A stretch of DNA of 26,573 bases from a virus, in the IMG/VR virus record IMGVR_UViG_3300025132_000237, positions 1 to 26,573 of that record; one strand, given 5' to 3'. Shown here piece after piece: positions 15,701 to 23,270 of the stretch (the stretch's first letter is position 1; each line of letters starts with the position of its first letter). A program made the position numbers and the translations under genes. Below the pieces are notes generated by a model, which worked only from the letters and a program-made list of their open reading frames with translations, had not been told where the DNA came from and searched no databases.

Positions 15701-18689
15701 AATTAAAATTACGTTTAAAGTTAAAGCTGATTACCAAGGAAACGTTCCTTGCCGTTTTAGATTACAATTAATCGATGGCAACGCAGGCAATGTAATTCCT
15801 AATGAGTATGTTCAAGTACAAGCTGTTGAGGAAGGAACTAATGGCACGGATGCCGCTGATGCTTTGCCTTATGGATCTATTAGATCAATTCAACATTACG
15901 GCGGCGAAGAGTTAAACTATGGAAGTGATTCTTTTGATTTTACCAGTTCTGCCGTTGGCGATAGAAAAGGTTTTCAAACTAGCACAACGATTGATTTTGA
16001 AAAAATTGGAGCCGGAGAAAACTTAGATTTTGATGATTTAGGTGATGATGGTTGGTTTACGTTTTCTGCTTGGTTTAAATTTCAAAACGGTTACGAAGAA
16101 AGTATTGTTGTTAATGATTTAAAAGCAAGGCTTTACTACATGCACAATAGTGATGGTATTGAGTCGACTTCATCAACTGAATATTCTCAAGTTGTTATAG
16201 ATTATTTTATTATTAAAAAGTATTATAGACTTGAAGAGCCGCAAATTACTCAAGTTGGAGCAGAAATTAATATTCCACCAGTGCCAGAAGAAAATATACC
16301 GGCTTGGACAGAAGTTATATACAATGGTTTTGACGATTGGAATACTAACACTTGGCAAGGTAATGTAGTAGCGTCAAATGCAGCCGGCGTTAATTTTGGC
16401 CCACAAGTTTTAGGTGGTGTTCAATCAGTAATATTGCCAAATGGCACAACGTATTCTTACAATGCTCCAACAAGTAGTGGAAATCAATTTACGCCAGATC
16501 CATTAAATCCTCCTATAGGAAACGCAGTTATTTCGACTACACATCCACAAACAGGATTACCTTATACTACTGTAACTTACGATCTGCAAGGTAGCAACTC
16601 TGGAGTATTGTTTAGTCCTACGCCAGGTTCGCCTGCTAGTATAACTCAATTTCTAGATGATGCAGAATACGATAGAACAATAAAAAAAGGTAATTGGTAT
16701 TTAGTTGAAGCAGTAGTTGATCCTACAAATCCAATAAACTCGTGGTATTACGATGCTAATCCAGCTTTAATGCTTAGAACTCAAGCTATAGTTGGCGATG
16801 TTGACACTAACATGGCTCAAATTAATCAAGCTTTAGGTATTAGTCATGAGGATATTAATAATCCTAACTTTGAAAATTATCCTTTATATCATTTTGGGCA
16901 AATATGGCTTCAATCATTTGGTGCAGACTCCAACGCTCCTAAAAGAATGGAGCTCATGCCTACAACAAGAAGCTGGTATGGCGAAGAAGTTCCAATACTG
17001 ATGGCTATATTTCAAGCGGGTGAAGATTCTAATGAGTTTACTCTGCAGTGCGTAAAAGCTACAGCTGCAAGCGACGAGCAGTTATTGCTAGATAGTATAA
17101 AAATATATGATATTACACAGACAGCGTCAATGTTAGAGCCAACCTCCTGGGATATACAGCCTGCCGGTTATCAACAACCTCATGCTCTTCCTCAGTTAGT
17201 ATCTGAATTTTTTCCGGACGCAAACGCGGAAGTGTATTACAAAGGCGGACAAGTAAATTGGAATTCTACTGGAGATGGTTCGTTTTATTATTTAACTCAA
17301 GGCTCTAGTGATAATGCTATAAATGAATTTGAAGTTAGTCAAGCTGGCTACGTAATGACTTTTGAAATAACAAGTCACATTGATTTTCCAGGCGAAGATC
17401 CACAAGGTCGATTAATAGCGCAAGTTAGAAACTTTGTAGGTGATCAAAACTTTGGTTTTATTGCAATTATTGATAATCCAGTAGTTGGAATATATACTAT
17501 TGAGTTCAACTACGATGGATCTACTCCAACTGTAATTTCTCAGCCAGAAGGCTCAGAAGTAACAATTAATAATCCACCGACTACTACTAGCTCTGCTTTT
17601 GGTTTCGTAGCCTCTCCTTCACAAGGTTTTTTTGGTGGACTTAAGAATATATCAGTTTATGATCAAACAACTTTATTCAGTGGTGGAGCTTTAGGTAGTT
17701 GGAGCTTTTTAGAAGGCGTACAGTGGAATGAAAGTGAAGAAAATATACAATTTACAGACGCTGAAGGAATAAACAATACTTTAGGAATTATTGCCGCTAT
17801 GCAGAACATAGGTGAACTAGCAACTGACAGCGCTTATGGTTTGGAATTTACTGTTGTAAATCCATTTAATATTCCTTTAAATTACTATTATTTTAATCCT
17901 CAAGGTCAAGGGTTTTTTGGTACAGTAAGCGCTAGCACAGACGTTAACGTGCAGCACGTTGTTGGCGAACAATCTTTATTGCCAGATTATCAAGGATCTT
18001 TAGTTAATGCTTTAGTATTTTATATAGACGACAACGAAGAGCTACTAGAAATAACTACACAAAATCAAGATGGTGAAGATCAAACAGAAATTGTAGAAGC
18101 TTTTTTAACTATAGATAATGTATACTTAAATCAATTACCTGCAATTGGATTTAATCCTTCAACTATTTCGTACAGCGAAGATGTAAAAGGTTGGGTTAGC
18201 TTTAAGTCATTTATACCAGAAAGCGGTTTGAGCTTAGGGTCTAACTATTACACTTTTAATTTAGCAGGTCTTTATAGGCATCATATTGAAACTATAGCTG
18301 GCTATAATCAATTTTATGGTAGGCCTAGAGTTAACTCTGAAATAACGTTCATATTTAACGATGCTACTTCTATTTCAAAAGAATTTCAAACTGTTGCTTA
18401 CGAAGGTAGTAGAGCAAGAAGACAAAGGTTTTCTACTAGAGACGGGCTAACAGAAACAATAACACCTGATAATTTGTTTTTAAGCGCTAACGGTGGATTT
18501 TCGCCAGGCTGGTTTGTTTCAAATATTCAAACTGATTTACAAAGAGGATCAATACCAAATTTTATTAAAAAAGAAGGTAAATACCACAACTATATAACTG
18601 GAGCCAACGTTGACTTTAGGAATTCAGACGATATTGGCAGACTAAACGTGCAAGGACTAGGATTTGCTACGACAGTAGTTGTAACTTAA
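9723..18689 (+). CDS. Giant muzzle/nozzle-type tail protein ('stabilization protein' family)
   Basis: At 2,988 residues this is the largest complete gene here. The N-terminus carries the family signature LQGKMNQDLDERILPKGQY followed by an NIQVSSSDED stretch. This resembles the opening of beta-propeller nozzle proteins (T7 gp12, P22 gp10) and of the crAss-like muzzle/'stabilization' protein. Family blocks recur later: AIFETEPQDSADIDIYYEAS near 1361-1380, propeller-like blades ending in KKEYNLTL near 1716, and GWVSFKSFIPESGLSLGSNY with YEGSRARR near 2820-2905. Normally, as I recall, the last two blocks are close together; here about 1,100 residues separate them. No signal peptide or long hydrophobic segment is seen. 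The product should form the exit of the short tail, closing the DNA channel and possibly touching the receptor. It sits 3 nt after the ring protein and 15 nt before the next gene. The family call is fairly secure; the exact structural role is inferred. Confidence 0.8.
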   Translation: MAELKNNFLQGKMNQDLDERILPKGQYRTAMNIQVSSSDEDSVGTAENILPNQSFSNIASVHPTCRCVGSIADPLTNSIYWFVRCQDRDAIVRYSQDSDTSEIIVADLGRARANYVGEFRSAPPVPFLNFTGEQITAISIVDNYLFFTDGNSEPKRIDLSKDYTNYGLGENGVNLGTNQSFRHHSVFRANGQEHGFLQERHITVIKEKPTKAPLVRFTSSVNNPEKSIFEKQIPRFCIRYRYDDNQVSAFGPFSQPVFNAAFLEEQDYNVNFYSDTEYYNTAMLNYISSIELYNFVLQDTPEDVAEIELLYKNEDSTVVYSIAKITRDQEEWSQLGSLYTQLQIEQPETVGIRADIATGSYTINSENITAAIAEDQLLRVYDNVPRKARAQEIVGNRVVYGNYTQNYDLDQAVILDANYEHNYYDPTLVNYSNRFFNQPYRTIKSQRKYQIGLLFGDMYGRETPIFTSKQGSVNVDWFYNGQENDQLFDDKNATLSNRLLASVDPQTIPSWASYYKFYVKETSGNYFNLLNDRIYIPYRHSEFENKENHIYLAFASKDRSKVSEEDYIILKTILKSPAPYQVGQDNKYKIIDISNEAPEAIAYKFYDLGSVVNNENSLTETGGLFTQGGIGDTSQRIDRETDTIIISKAFWQALEQDGSALTNSEGGAIESSNKVENLYMSWIVGDFQSVKYKIANIRISGDNYVIKLSSRISQADATIASVGGVDSEGEMVISDNIADGLIFKIQRKDRFSNENFSGSFFVKIAADDLINNELVNLGSNVSILDSISGQTNIYAWLDQASSQHSLTQISNAENAADINSVYGGSATTPEDIHGGDGITNTAAEWEVMLASNTGFGSGDGKFFIDGMYMAATASPYNNVNHYASDSAQGWIGFDAIKYPRPMWKKVTDYSYTSSYNYEGGQSTQMKHRRLRDKKQYAWVFGGSYTAPTGEFVETETFFGMGGNLTESGPILQARRGHITTSAGSFNTSALENAGYTDGDYTNSYVNGVDPIIEAGSDHTGEPSEGQGYKRWVNSKYSFPRNPDDTYEEGGFYMHLSFLGPGVDLFTEAAEYPTKINLIGPDSLGKHLQGIFGGGAFTKQDGSVFNSNSLENVIELQGAYFNDSYDSGYVGGWGVRREPVAWSAYPAPQNMSSAPGEVQLIGFNSSYTEANNKQFDPTYGAENPIGVQDILDKIQVNGRFRFSEDSDNEVYTILGVEKKHVYNHTPWRKRMEWDGDNWVAGGDSVEEAIIAWADAHCVADHTTENLGNAVINRDYVSTQPNVGTGYNDEFQDVLDKLTAFGSRSNRRVVYVLKLDKDPRGSSFNPIAQASTGSIEVDNNASFIEFIEPASKSYTSEVTTNKAIFETEPQDSADIDIYYEASDAIPVSLGSDLIHNYLPVGSKVEIIDFDDALNDSGDKVLRTVFPIFNQETNVFEAQIQVRGFNEQVIGFNENSASTGEALDYTGVRLRVVKPDGSYSDFTISSTLGAVNNFISTFNIVLDHSLFQGLNFYNAFSFGSGVESDTVRDDFNGNRITTGARASTTLDEPYAEETRENGLIFSGIYNSNGRINNLNQFIQAQKITKDLNPTYGSIQKLFQRQTDLVVFCEDRVVKVLANKDAIFNADGNPQLVANENVLGQVRPFVGDYGIATNPESFASESYRAYFTDRQKQKVLRLSMDGLTPISDAGMKDWFRDNLQFTNILCLGTYDENKKEYNLTLRNAINANVIQNAFFEEALPLIETFTGEELVQNPNFNGGEDFTTVDFVGDIFETEQDLIGGFNSDLDTTVTVNYWPELTIGSIFEGVDIPPQEGQDSVFAFNTGSWTNGWSNNYFDGPDPSLLTNQFGGTMNFTGINQNPFVSNNDNGPGTGGYTSAMFPRCTAYGTGITASTIDLTQAYHFTYEDETSANGVSSAPFNIGSPEHPVQHVGLVFSIPSGEVTANNVATYILPYTRLSYSSWSRGLPYSVGNWINNPANINDVDYSSADNMTMFNGEEIKITFKVKADYQGNVPCRFRLQLIDGNAGNVIPNEYVQVQAVEEGTNGTDAADALPYGSIRSIQHYGGEELNYGSDSFDFTSSAVGDRKGFQTSTTIDFEKIGAGENLDFDDLGDDGWFTFSAWFKFQNGYEESIVVNDLKARLYYMHNSDGIESTSSTEYSQVVIDYFIIKKYYRLEEPQITQVGAEINIPPVPEENIPAWTEVIYNGFDDWNTNTWQGNVVASNAAGVNFGPQVLGGVQSVILPNGTTYSYNAPTSSGNQFTPDPLNPPIGNAVISTTHPQTGLPYTTVTYDLQGSNSGVLFSPTPGSPASITQFLDDAEYDRTIKKGNWYLVEAVVDPTNPINSWYYDANPALMLRTQAIVGDVDTNMAQINQALGISHEDINNPNFENYPLYHFGQIWLQSFGADSNAPKRMELMPTTRSWYGEEVPILMAIFQAGEDSNEFTLQCVKATAASDEQLLLDSIKIYDITQTASMLEPTSWDIQPAGYQQPHALPQLVSEFFPDANAEVYYKGGQVNWNSTGDGSFYYLTQGSSDNAINEFEVSQAGYVMTFEITSHIDFPGEDPQGRLIAQVRNFVGDQNFGFIAIIDNPVVGIYTIEFNYDGSTPTVISQPEGSEVTINNPPTTTSSAFGFVASPSQGFFGGLKNISVYDQTTLFSGGALGSWSFLEGVQWNESEENIQFTDAEGINNTLGIIAAMQNIGELATDSAYGLEFTVVNPFNIPLNYYYFNPQGQGFFGTVSASTDVNVQHVVGEQSLLPDYQGSLVNALVFYIDDNEELLEITTQNQDGEDQTEIVEAFLTIDNVYLNQLPAIGFNPSTISYSEDVKGWVSFKSFIPESGLSLGSNYYTFNLAGLYRHHIETIAGYNQFYGRPRVNSEITFIFNDATSISKEFQTVAYEGSRARRQRFSTRDGLTETITPDNLFLSANGGFSPGWFVSNIQTDLQRGSIPNFIKKEGKYHNYITGANVDFRNSDDIGRLNVQGLGFATTVVVT
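14871..18161 (+). other. Inserted multi-domain block inside the muzzle protein (residues about 1717-2813)
   Basis: This block lies between two conserved parts of the muzzle protein. It looks like several carbohydrate-binding-type jelly rolls in a row, with recurring openings such as ELVQNPNFNGG (about 1745), WTEVIYNGFDDWNTNTWQGN (about 2195), GGQVNWNSTGDGSFYYL (about 2508) and GGALGSWSFLEGVQWN (about 2655). Each is followed by beta-rich, aromatic- and Asn-rich sequence. Isoleucine codon choice also changes: ATA is 8 of 28 Ile codons in 15100-16320 against roughly 21 of 30 at the start of the gene (hand counts). The boundaries are approximate and the domain type is inferred from pattern only. 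Confidence 0.55.
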
Positions 18690-18704
18690 AATAACATATA
18701 ATTA

Positions 18705-19940
18705 ATGGCAAATATATCTAACATATCTATACAAACTAACGATATTCCAGCTGCTGGTCAGTTGAGAAAAGCACGTATTGACGGTGAAATTGGAGCTAGC
18801 GGTATTTTGCAAATTATTAGTAGTAATAATCAGTTTTACAATTTTACAACTAGAACTTTTACTAGCGAATATACTTCAAATAACGCTTTTAGCTTTACGC
18901 TAACGGCTACTAAATATGATATTAATATATTATTTCCTGCAGCTACGGGTGTAAATTATTTTTTAATAGTAACACCTAAAGCTGGAAATACTTTTGCAAA
19001 CAGACAAACAGCTAGTATAATACAAATTGGATCAATAGCTAATACAACGTTAACTGTTGCTGCTAGTACAGCTTCTTCAGCTAAATATTCTTCAGATCCT
19101 GCTTTTTCAAATGTAACTCTTGTAGGAACTTCTTATGCTAATATTAATTCAACGCTTTCTGTAAGTAAAACTATTACTAATGCAACTACAGACGCTAATA
19201 GTAACGGTTTGTTTTTAACTAAAAAAGGTTTAAATCCACTAGATTTTTTTAGTGTAAAAACTGAAAATGTAAGCAGTAATCCTGCTGGTGATGCTACATC
19301 AAGCTTAACTGTTGTTGTTGCTGATCTTTCTAACTTAGTAGAAGGTATGACTTTGTTTTATCACAAAGGCACAACAGCTCCAACAGCTGGAACAGTTATA
19401 AAGTCTATAAATAAAGCTACTAAAACTTTAACTTTTAATAATGCTGTAGCGTTTGAAAATGGAGAGACAATGACTTTTAGAGCTATAGGTTTAAATTTAG
19501 TAAACAAGTCTCTTAATAGTAATATTATTTTAAAGAAACAGGTTGAGCCAAATATTCGTACTTTAGTTAAAGAAATATCAACGACAGTTAGAACAGCGCC
19601 CTCTAATTCTACTACTATTAACGTAGGCGCAACACAAGGAATACCAGGTGGTAGTACAGCTGAGTTTTTTGGTTTTAAAGTAAATAACTCTAGCACAAAT
19701 AATGTCAATGCTGTTACTCCAGATCCAGATGGCACTGATACTGATGGTGTAATTACTTGCGATGTAAATCAAACTTTAACTGTTGGTACTAAATTAATTT
19801 TCACACCTGTAAATAAAAAACATATTTTAACGACTAGCGCTAGCGTTAATTTTGATCTTATTGTAACAAAGCTTCCACCTGCTGATGCTACAATATTTTT
19901 AAACTTAGATAACTTTGTAACGCCTGGCGCTGCATCATAA
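18705..19940 (+). CDS. Beta-rich virion protein with duplicated module
   Basis: The 411-residue protein is rich in Thr, Asn, Ser and Val, has almost no Cys and shows alternating beta-strand patterning throughout, typical of phage decoration or fibre proteins. Two related modules are visible. Residues 199-262 contain LVEGMTLFYHKGTTAP, IKSINKATKTLTF and FENGETMTFRA. Residues 300-368 have TTINVGATQGIPGG and QTLTVGTKLIFTP in matching places. I recall similar modules from marine phage structural operons but no assigned function. The N-terminal region (about 1-190) includes an SNVTLVGTSYANINSTLS stretch, also beta-rich. It lies 15 nt after the muzzle gene and 10 nt before another small beta protein, so it is probably a tail or head surface component. 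No signal peptide or membrane segment is seen. Start: ATG after an A/T-rich leader. Confidence 0.8.
   Translation: MANISNISIQTNDIPAAGQLRKARIDGEIGASGILQIISSNNQFYNFTTRTFTSEYTSNNAFSFTLTATKYDINILFPAATGVNYFLIVTPKAGNTFANRQTASIIQIGSIANTTLTVAASTASSAKYSSDPAFSNVTLVGTSYANINSTLSVSKTITNATTDANSNGLFLTKKGLNPLDFFSVKTENVSSNPAGDATSSLTVVVADLSNLVEGMTLFYHKGTTAPTAGTVIKSINKATKTLTFNNAVAFENGETMTFRAIGLNLVNKSLNSNIILKKQVEPNIRTLVKEISTTVRTAPSNSTTINVGATQGIPGGSTAEFFGFKVNNSSTNNVNAVTPDPDGTDTDGVITCDVNQTLTVGTKLIFTPVNKKHILTTSASVNFDLIVTKLPPADATIFLNLDNFVTPGAAS
19299..19808 (+). repeat. Divergent duplicated protein module
   Basis: Two copies of a small beta module lie in the preceding protein (19299-19490 and 19602-19808). They share the plan LTV-x-NL/GI-x-G-M-x-L, a central loop, TLT-x(n)-GxxMTF/GTKLIF. 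Copy 2 carries a Pro/Asp-rich loop (TPDPDGTDTDG). Similarity is at the protein level and weak at the DNA level. Confidence 0.45.
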
Positions 19941-19950
19941 AAATTTAAAC

Positions 19951-20307
19951 ATGGCAGTAACAATAACCGTACCTATGGAAAATGTATCTCTTCAAGTTGG
20001 AGACACAGCCTTTTTTGTACCTATCAACGAAGACTTTTTAAACAGCGGCGTTGGTGTTGCTGGATTTGATGGAGCGACACCTCCTGCGACAATAGGTGTT
20101 ATAACACAAATAAACGCTAACTCTATAGTTGTGCAAGAAGAAATAAACGTTCCTGGTGAAGGTGATTTTATTTTATTTGTAAAAAATGCTAACGTCAATG
20201 CCTCAGGAATAAAAGGTACGTTTGCAGAAGTAACGATGGAGTTAGATACTCCTCTTAGAGGCGAGTTGTTCTCTGTAGGTGTAGAAGTAAAAGAAAGTAG
20301 TAAATAA
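19951..20307 (+). CDS. Small beta-rich virion protein
   Basis: This 118-residue protein opens with MAVTITVPMENVSLQVGDTA and ends with a GELFSVGVEVKESSK stretch. It is almost entirely predicted beta strand, without Cys, signal peptide or membrane segment. I recognise the pattern (opening ITVPxENVSLQxGD, an FILFVKNxxVNxSG middle and an AEVTMxL...LFSVxxEVxESSK end) as a small protein that regularly follows the muzzle gene in marine phages. Its function is not known to me. Position suggests a tail accessory or surface protein acting with its 411-residue neighbour 10 nt upstream. The ATG follows an AAATTTAAAC leader without Shine-Dalgarno. A 40-nt A/T-rich gap with no clear signal separates it from the next gene. 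Confidence 0.8.
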   Translation: MAVTITVPMENVSLQVGDTAFFVPINEDFLNSGVGVAGFDGATPPATIGVITQINANSIVVQEEINVPGEGDFILFVKNANVNASGIKGTFAEVTMELDTPLRGELFSVGVEVKESSK

Positions 20308-20347
20308 CAAGTCAAAAATGTAACTATTAATACATAAATTTAATAAT

Positions 20348-21163
20348 ATGGCAATAGTAGGTTTAAAAAAAATAAGTCCGTTAAAATTTATAGATCCTGT
20401 AACGGCAATAAGCTTAGGCACTTCTATAGCGGGACTGTTCGGAGCGGGTAAAGCTAGAAAAGACGCTAGAAGAAGAGACGCTGAAGCAAGAAGAAGATTA
20501 GCAGAAGCTAAAGAAGCTTATAACGCTATTGAGTTTACAAATCCTTATGAAGGCATAACAAATCCATACGAAGGTGTAACTAGTCAGTTTACAGGTATGG
20601 AAAACGTATATGAAGAGCCACAAGTTGACACTAGGGCTGCAGACTTTATGCGTGAACAATCACAGCAACAACAGGCAAATATAATGCAAAACTTAAAAGG
20701 TACAGCAGGTGCTAGTGGTGTAGCTGGCTTAGCGCAATCATTAGCTAACATCGGCACGCAGCAGGCTAGACAAGCTTCTATGGATATTGCTAGGCAAGAG
20801 CGTCAAAGCGAAATGGCTAGACGAGGTGAAGCTAGTAGAATAGACTCACTGCAAAGACAAGACGCACAAAGAATAGATATGCTACAGCGTCAAGGCGCTT
20901 ATCAAGCGGATATGCTTCAAAGAAAAGGTGACATGTACGTTCAGCAGCAAGAACAAAACAGAATAGCTAGTTTATATGGTTTAGCCGCTGATAGACAAAC
21001 AGCAACTAGTCAAGCGTTAAACACAGCGCAAACAGGATTTAGCGACGCGCTTGGTGGTCTTTTTGGAGATGTAGCTGGCGGAGTAGCTAGTGGAGGTATT
21101 GATGCTAAAGGACTTTTTAATAGATTAGTATTTGGAAAATCAGAATCAGGCGATCCAATTTAA
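20348..21163 (+). CDS. Internal virion protein, T7 gp14-like (ejection protein)
   Basis: The 271-residue protein has a short hydrophobic N-terminal segment rich in small residues (about 18-34, TAISLGTSIAGLFGAG), followed by a basic helix (KARKDARRRDAEARRRLAEA). Tandem NPYEGITNPYEGVTSQF repeats come next, then QQQQANIMQNLKGTAGASGV. A long Gln/Arg-rich helix with an approximate 11-residue repeat follows (RIDSLQRQDAQ, RIDMLQRQGAY, QADMLQRKGDM). The C-terminus is Gly-rich and mildly hydrophobic. This order is common in podovirus internal core proteins such as T7 gp14, which leave the virion with the DNA and form a channel in the envelope. The equivalence is by architecture and gene position, not by a specific motif. 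It precedes the two large putative core proteins, as gp14 precedes gp15 and gp16 in T7. Confidence 0.65.
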   Translation: MAIVGLKKISPLKFIDPVTAISLGTSIAGLFGAGKARKDARRRDAEARRRLAEAKEAYNAIEFTNPYEGITNPYEGVTSQFTGMENVYEEPQVDTRAADFMREQSQQQQANIMQNLKGTAGASGVAGLAQSLANIGTQQARQASMDIARQERQSEMARRGEASRIDSLQRQDAQRIDMLQRQGAYQADMLQRKGDMYVQQQEQNRIASLYGLAADRQTATSQALNTAQTGFSDALGGLFGDVAGGVASGGIDAKGLFNRLVFGKSESGDPI

Positions 21164-21172
21164 ACAATAACT

Positions 21173-23239
21173 ATGGCAGAAGAAAAAGATTTTATGGAAA
21201 GCCAAGATTTTCTTGGAGACTTATTTGAAAATGTAGGTAAATCTACTGGTAAAAATTTATTTGAAAAATTATCTACCAACGCTAGGCAAGATGCGATACA
21301 GCCTTTAGTTAAATCACTACAAGTACAGGCGTTTACAAAGCCACTTAGAGATCTAGCTAATAAAGCAAAAAAAGCTCAAAGAGCTGGTATGGCTGCCTAT
21401 ATTGCGGCTAATCCAGAGATAGATGAATCATTATTGTTTGACGGCACCGGCGACATTATAAGCGGTGTCATGCAAGAAAACAATTTAAGATTTAGAGAAA
21501 TAAACAGACAATTGTCGTTTATGGATGTTACTAATCCTAGGTATCAAGAGCTTGCTAATGAACTAAATAAAATAAATAAAACTAGTGCTCAGCTTAGAGA
21601 AGATAACACAAAGCTGTTGAACATTAGAAACATAATGACAGATGACAATAGAGTTGAAGAGTTGACAGATGGTATGACCCAAGGGCAGCAAGATATGTAC
21701 AACGATATTTTAACTGGCAATACTGAAAACTTTGTTAATATAAACGGTAAGTTGCACTGGCAAAATCCTAACGACGCAGATGAAGATCCTATAGCTATAT
21801 CAAGCATAGACGCCGGCGGCCCTATGTACACTAACTCTCTTGTAGTTCAAGAGCATGTTAAACTTTATAGCCAAGTAATTAATGCTACATATGTAGATGA
21901 TGTTGTGTTGCAAAATAAAATAAAAAACATTTGGGGCATGGATGGTGTTGGTGACGCAGGCTTAAAGTCGTTTATATTTGATAGTGTAGACAACGATGAG
22001 CTTACGAGTTTTAACACTAGCGAATGGTTTGATTCTTGGTTTGAAGAGAATAACATAGTAGGTGAAGAAGCTCAAGAAGCAGAAAGAGAAAGAATAAGAA
22101 GGCAAGGCGTTACAGCAGACGGAGCTACAGGTACCGTTAAACAGCACTTCTCTGCTTGGTATCATAAGAAGTTAAAAGAAAGTCTTGGCACTCAGTACGA
22201 CGCATTAAATACTGAAAGTGAAGAAGGCGGTAGCGGCACGGGCGGTGGCACTACAGAAGAAAAAATAGTTCCTAAGAAAAAACCTACACCTCTACCAACT
22301 GGTGATCTTGATAAAAAATTACTGCCAAAGCTAAACGATGATGCGGTATATGAAGACCAAACTGGTACTGGAGACCAATTTGGTATAGCTAAAAGTCCGT
22401 TTGCCGGTATAACACAATTTGGTTGGAATGTTACTACAGATCCTAAAGGTAGAGAGATGAGTTCTAATGACCATTTATTTGAGTTTGGTGATGATGATTA
22501 TGTTATAAACACTTTAAATAGAGAATATAGTAAGTATGGCTTTGAGTTTACAGAAGCTGGAAGTGATGAGCTACGAGTTAGATATAAAGGTGAAGATTTA
22601 GGTACTTTTGAGTTTGATAAACTAGCTAGCGATAAGCCAGAGGCAAAAAGACTTCAGTTAGCTATGCATATAGCGGCAGGCATACCAACTGGAGAAGAGA
22701 AAGAAGATTTACCCTTAAACGTTAATACTACACAGCAAAATACGCCGGTAGACACGCAAGTAAATACACAGACGGACGCGCCTGTACTAAACACTCAAGA
22801 AGAAGTGCAAGAAACTACTGGAACTTTGCTTTCTCAAAACCTCAACGATCAACAACAGCAAATAGTAAAAACTATTAGTATAGATGGTACTACTGGCGCT
22901 AATAGAGCTGATATATTAGTTAACGGCAATAAAGTACAAGCTAAAGTTATGGGTGGCGCTGTTAAGGTTATAGGTGTAAGAGCTGAAGGAAATAGAATAG
23001 TTGCAGATGCTAAACCGATGATAGGCTCTCAACAAAGCCAAGATATTGGAGAGTTTAAGCTAAACTCAGACGGAACTGCCAGCTTCACGCCTAATGAAGA
23101 TGTATACAAGCAGTTAAAAGGTGAAGAAAAAGCATTGTTTGATACTATGGTTTTAGCTATGAAAACAGATCCAGAGTACGTTAAGCAAGTTCTTGGCGCA
23201 GTGCAAGGAACTACTAGATTTGACTCTAAAAATTATTAA
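21173..23239 (+). CDS. Putative internal virion protein of unknown fold
   Basis: I do not recognise this 688-residue protein. Residues 1-170 are helical and charged (KSTGKNLFEKLS, QRAGMAAYIAANPEIDESLL, ELANELNKINKTSAQLRED). About 170-350 are mixed, with WFDSWFEENNIVGEE and HFSAWYHKKLKESLG. A Gly/Pro/Lys linker follows (about 352-378, GGSGTGGGTTEE then KKKPTPLPTGD). A second domain covers about 385-510, then comes a disordered Gln/Thr-rich linker (about 518-550). The C-terminal domain (about 555-688) has a beta-rich NGNKVQAKVMGGAVKVIGV segment and a helical end. Domains joined by flexible linkers, and a place between the gp14-like protein and a giant polyvalent-type protein, suggest an internal or ejected virion component (position of T7 gp15). 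The start ATG is 9 nt after the previous stop. Confidence 0.8.
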   Translation: MAEEKDFMESQDFLGDLFENVGKSTGKNLFEKLSTNARQDAIQPLVKSLQVQAFTKPLRDLANKAKKAQRAGMAAYIAANPEIDESLLFDGTGDIISGVMQENNLRFREINRQLSFMDVTNPRYQELANELNKINKTSAQLREDNTKLLNIRNIMTDDNRVEELTDGMTQGQQDMYNDILTGNTENFVNINGKLHWQNPNDADEDPIAISSIDAGGPMYTNSLVVQEHVKLYSQVINATYVDDVVLQNKIKNIWGMDGVGDAGLKSFIFDSVDNDELTSFNTSEWFDSWFEENNIVGEEAQEAERERIRRQGVTADGATGTVKQHFSAWYHKKLKESLGTQYDALNTESEEGGSGTGGGTTEEKIVPKKKPTPLPTGDLDKKLLPKLNDDAVYEDQTGTGDQFGIAKSPFAGITQFGWNVTTDPKGREMSSNDHLFEFGDDDYVINTLNREYSKYGFEFTEAGSDELRVRYKGEDLGTFEFDKLASDKPEAKRLQLAMHIAAGIPTGEEKEDLPLNVNTTQQNTPVDTQVNTQTDAPVLNTQEEVQETTGTLLSQNLNDQQQQIVKTISIDGTTGANRADILVNGNKVQAKVMGGAVKVIGVRAEGNRIVADAKPMIGSQQSQDIGEFKLNSDGTASFTPNEDVYKQLKGEEKALFDTMVLAMKTDPEYVKQVLGAVQGTTRFDSKNY

Positions 23240-23241
23240 TA

Positions 23242-23257
23242 TGCCTAAAAATAGGCG
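23242..23257 (+). other. Small intergenic hairpin
   Basis: GCCTA (23243-23247) pairs with TAGGC (23252-23256) around an AAAA loop, with a possible U-G pair outside. There is no T-run, and the next start is 14 nt downstream. The stem is short and may be chance. A 7-codon ORF beginning at 23241 lies over it but has no support as a gene. Confidence 0.3.
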
Positions 23258-23270
23258 ACTATAATATTCT

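Noticed and set aside
19361-20315. Several minus-strand ORFs (up to 124 aa) opposite the beta-rich proteins
   Set aside because: They are by-products of the Thr/Asn/Val-rich plus-strand genes. No minus-strand promoter or gene spacing supports them.
23241-23264. Seven-codon ORF between the last two genes
   Set aside because: Too short to judge, no start context, and it overlaps a small hairpin.
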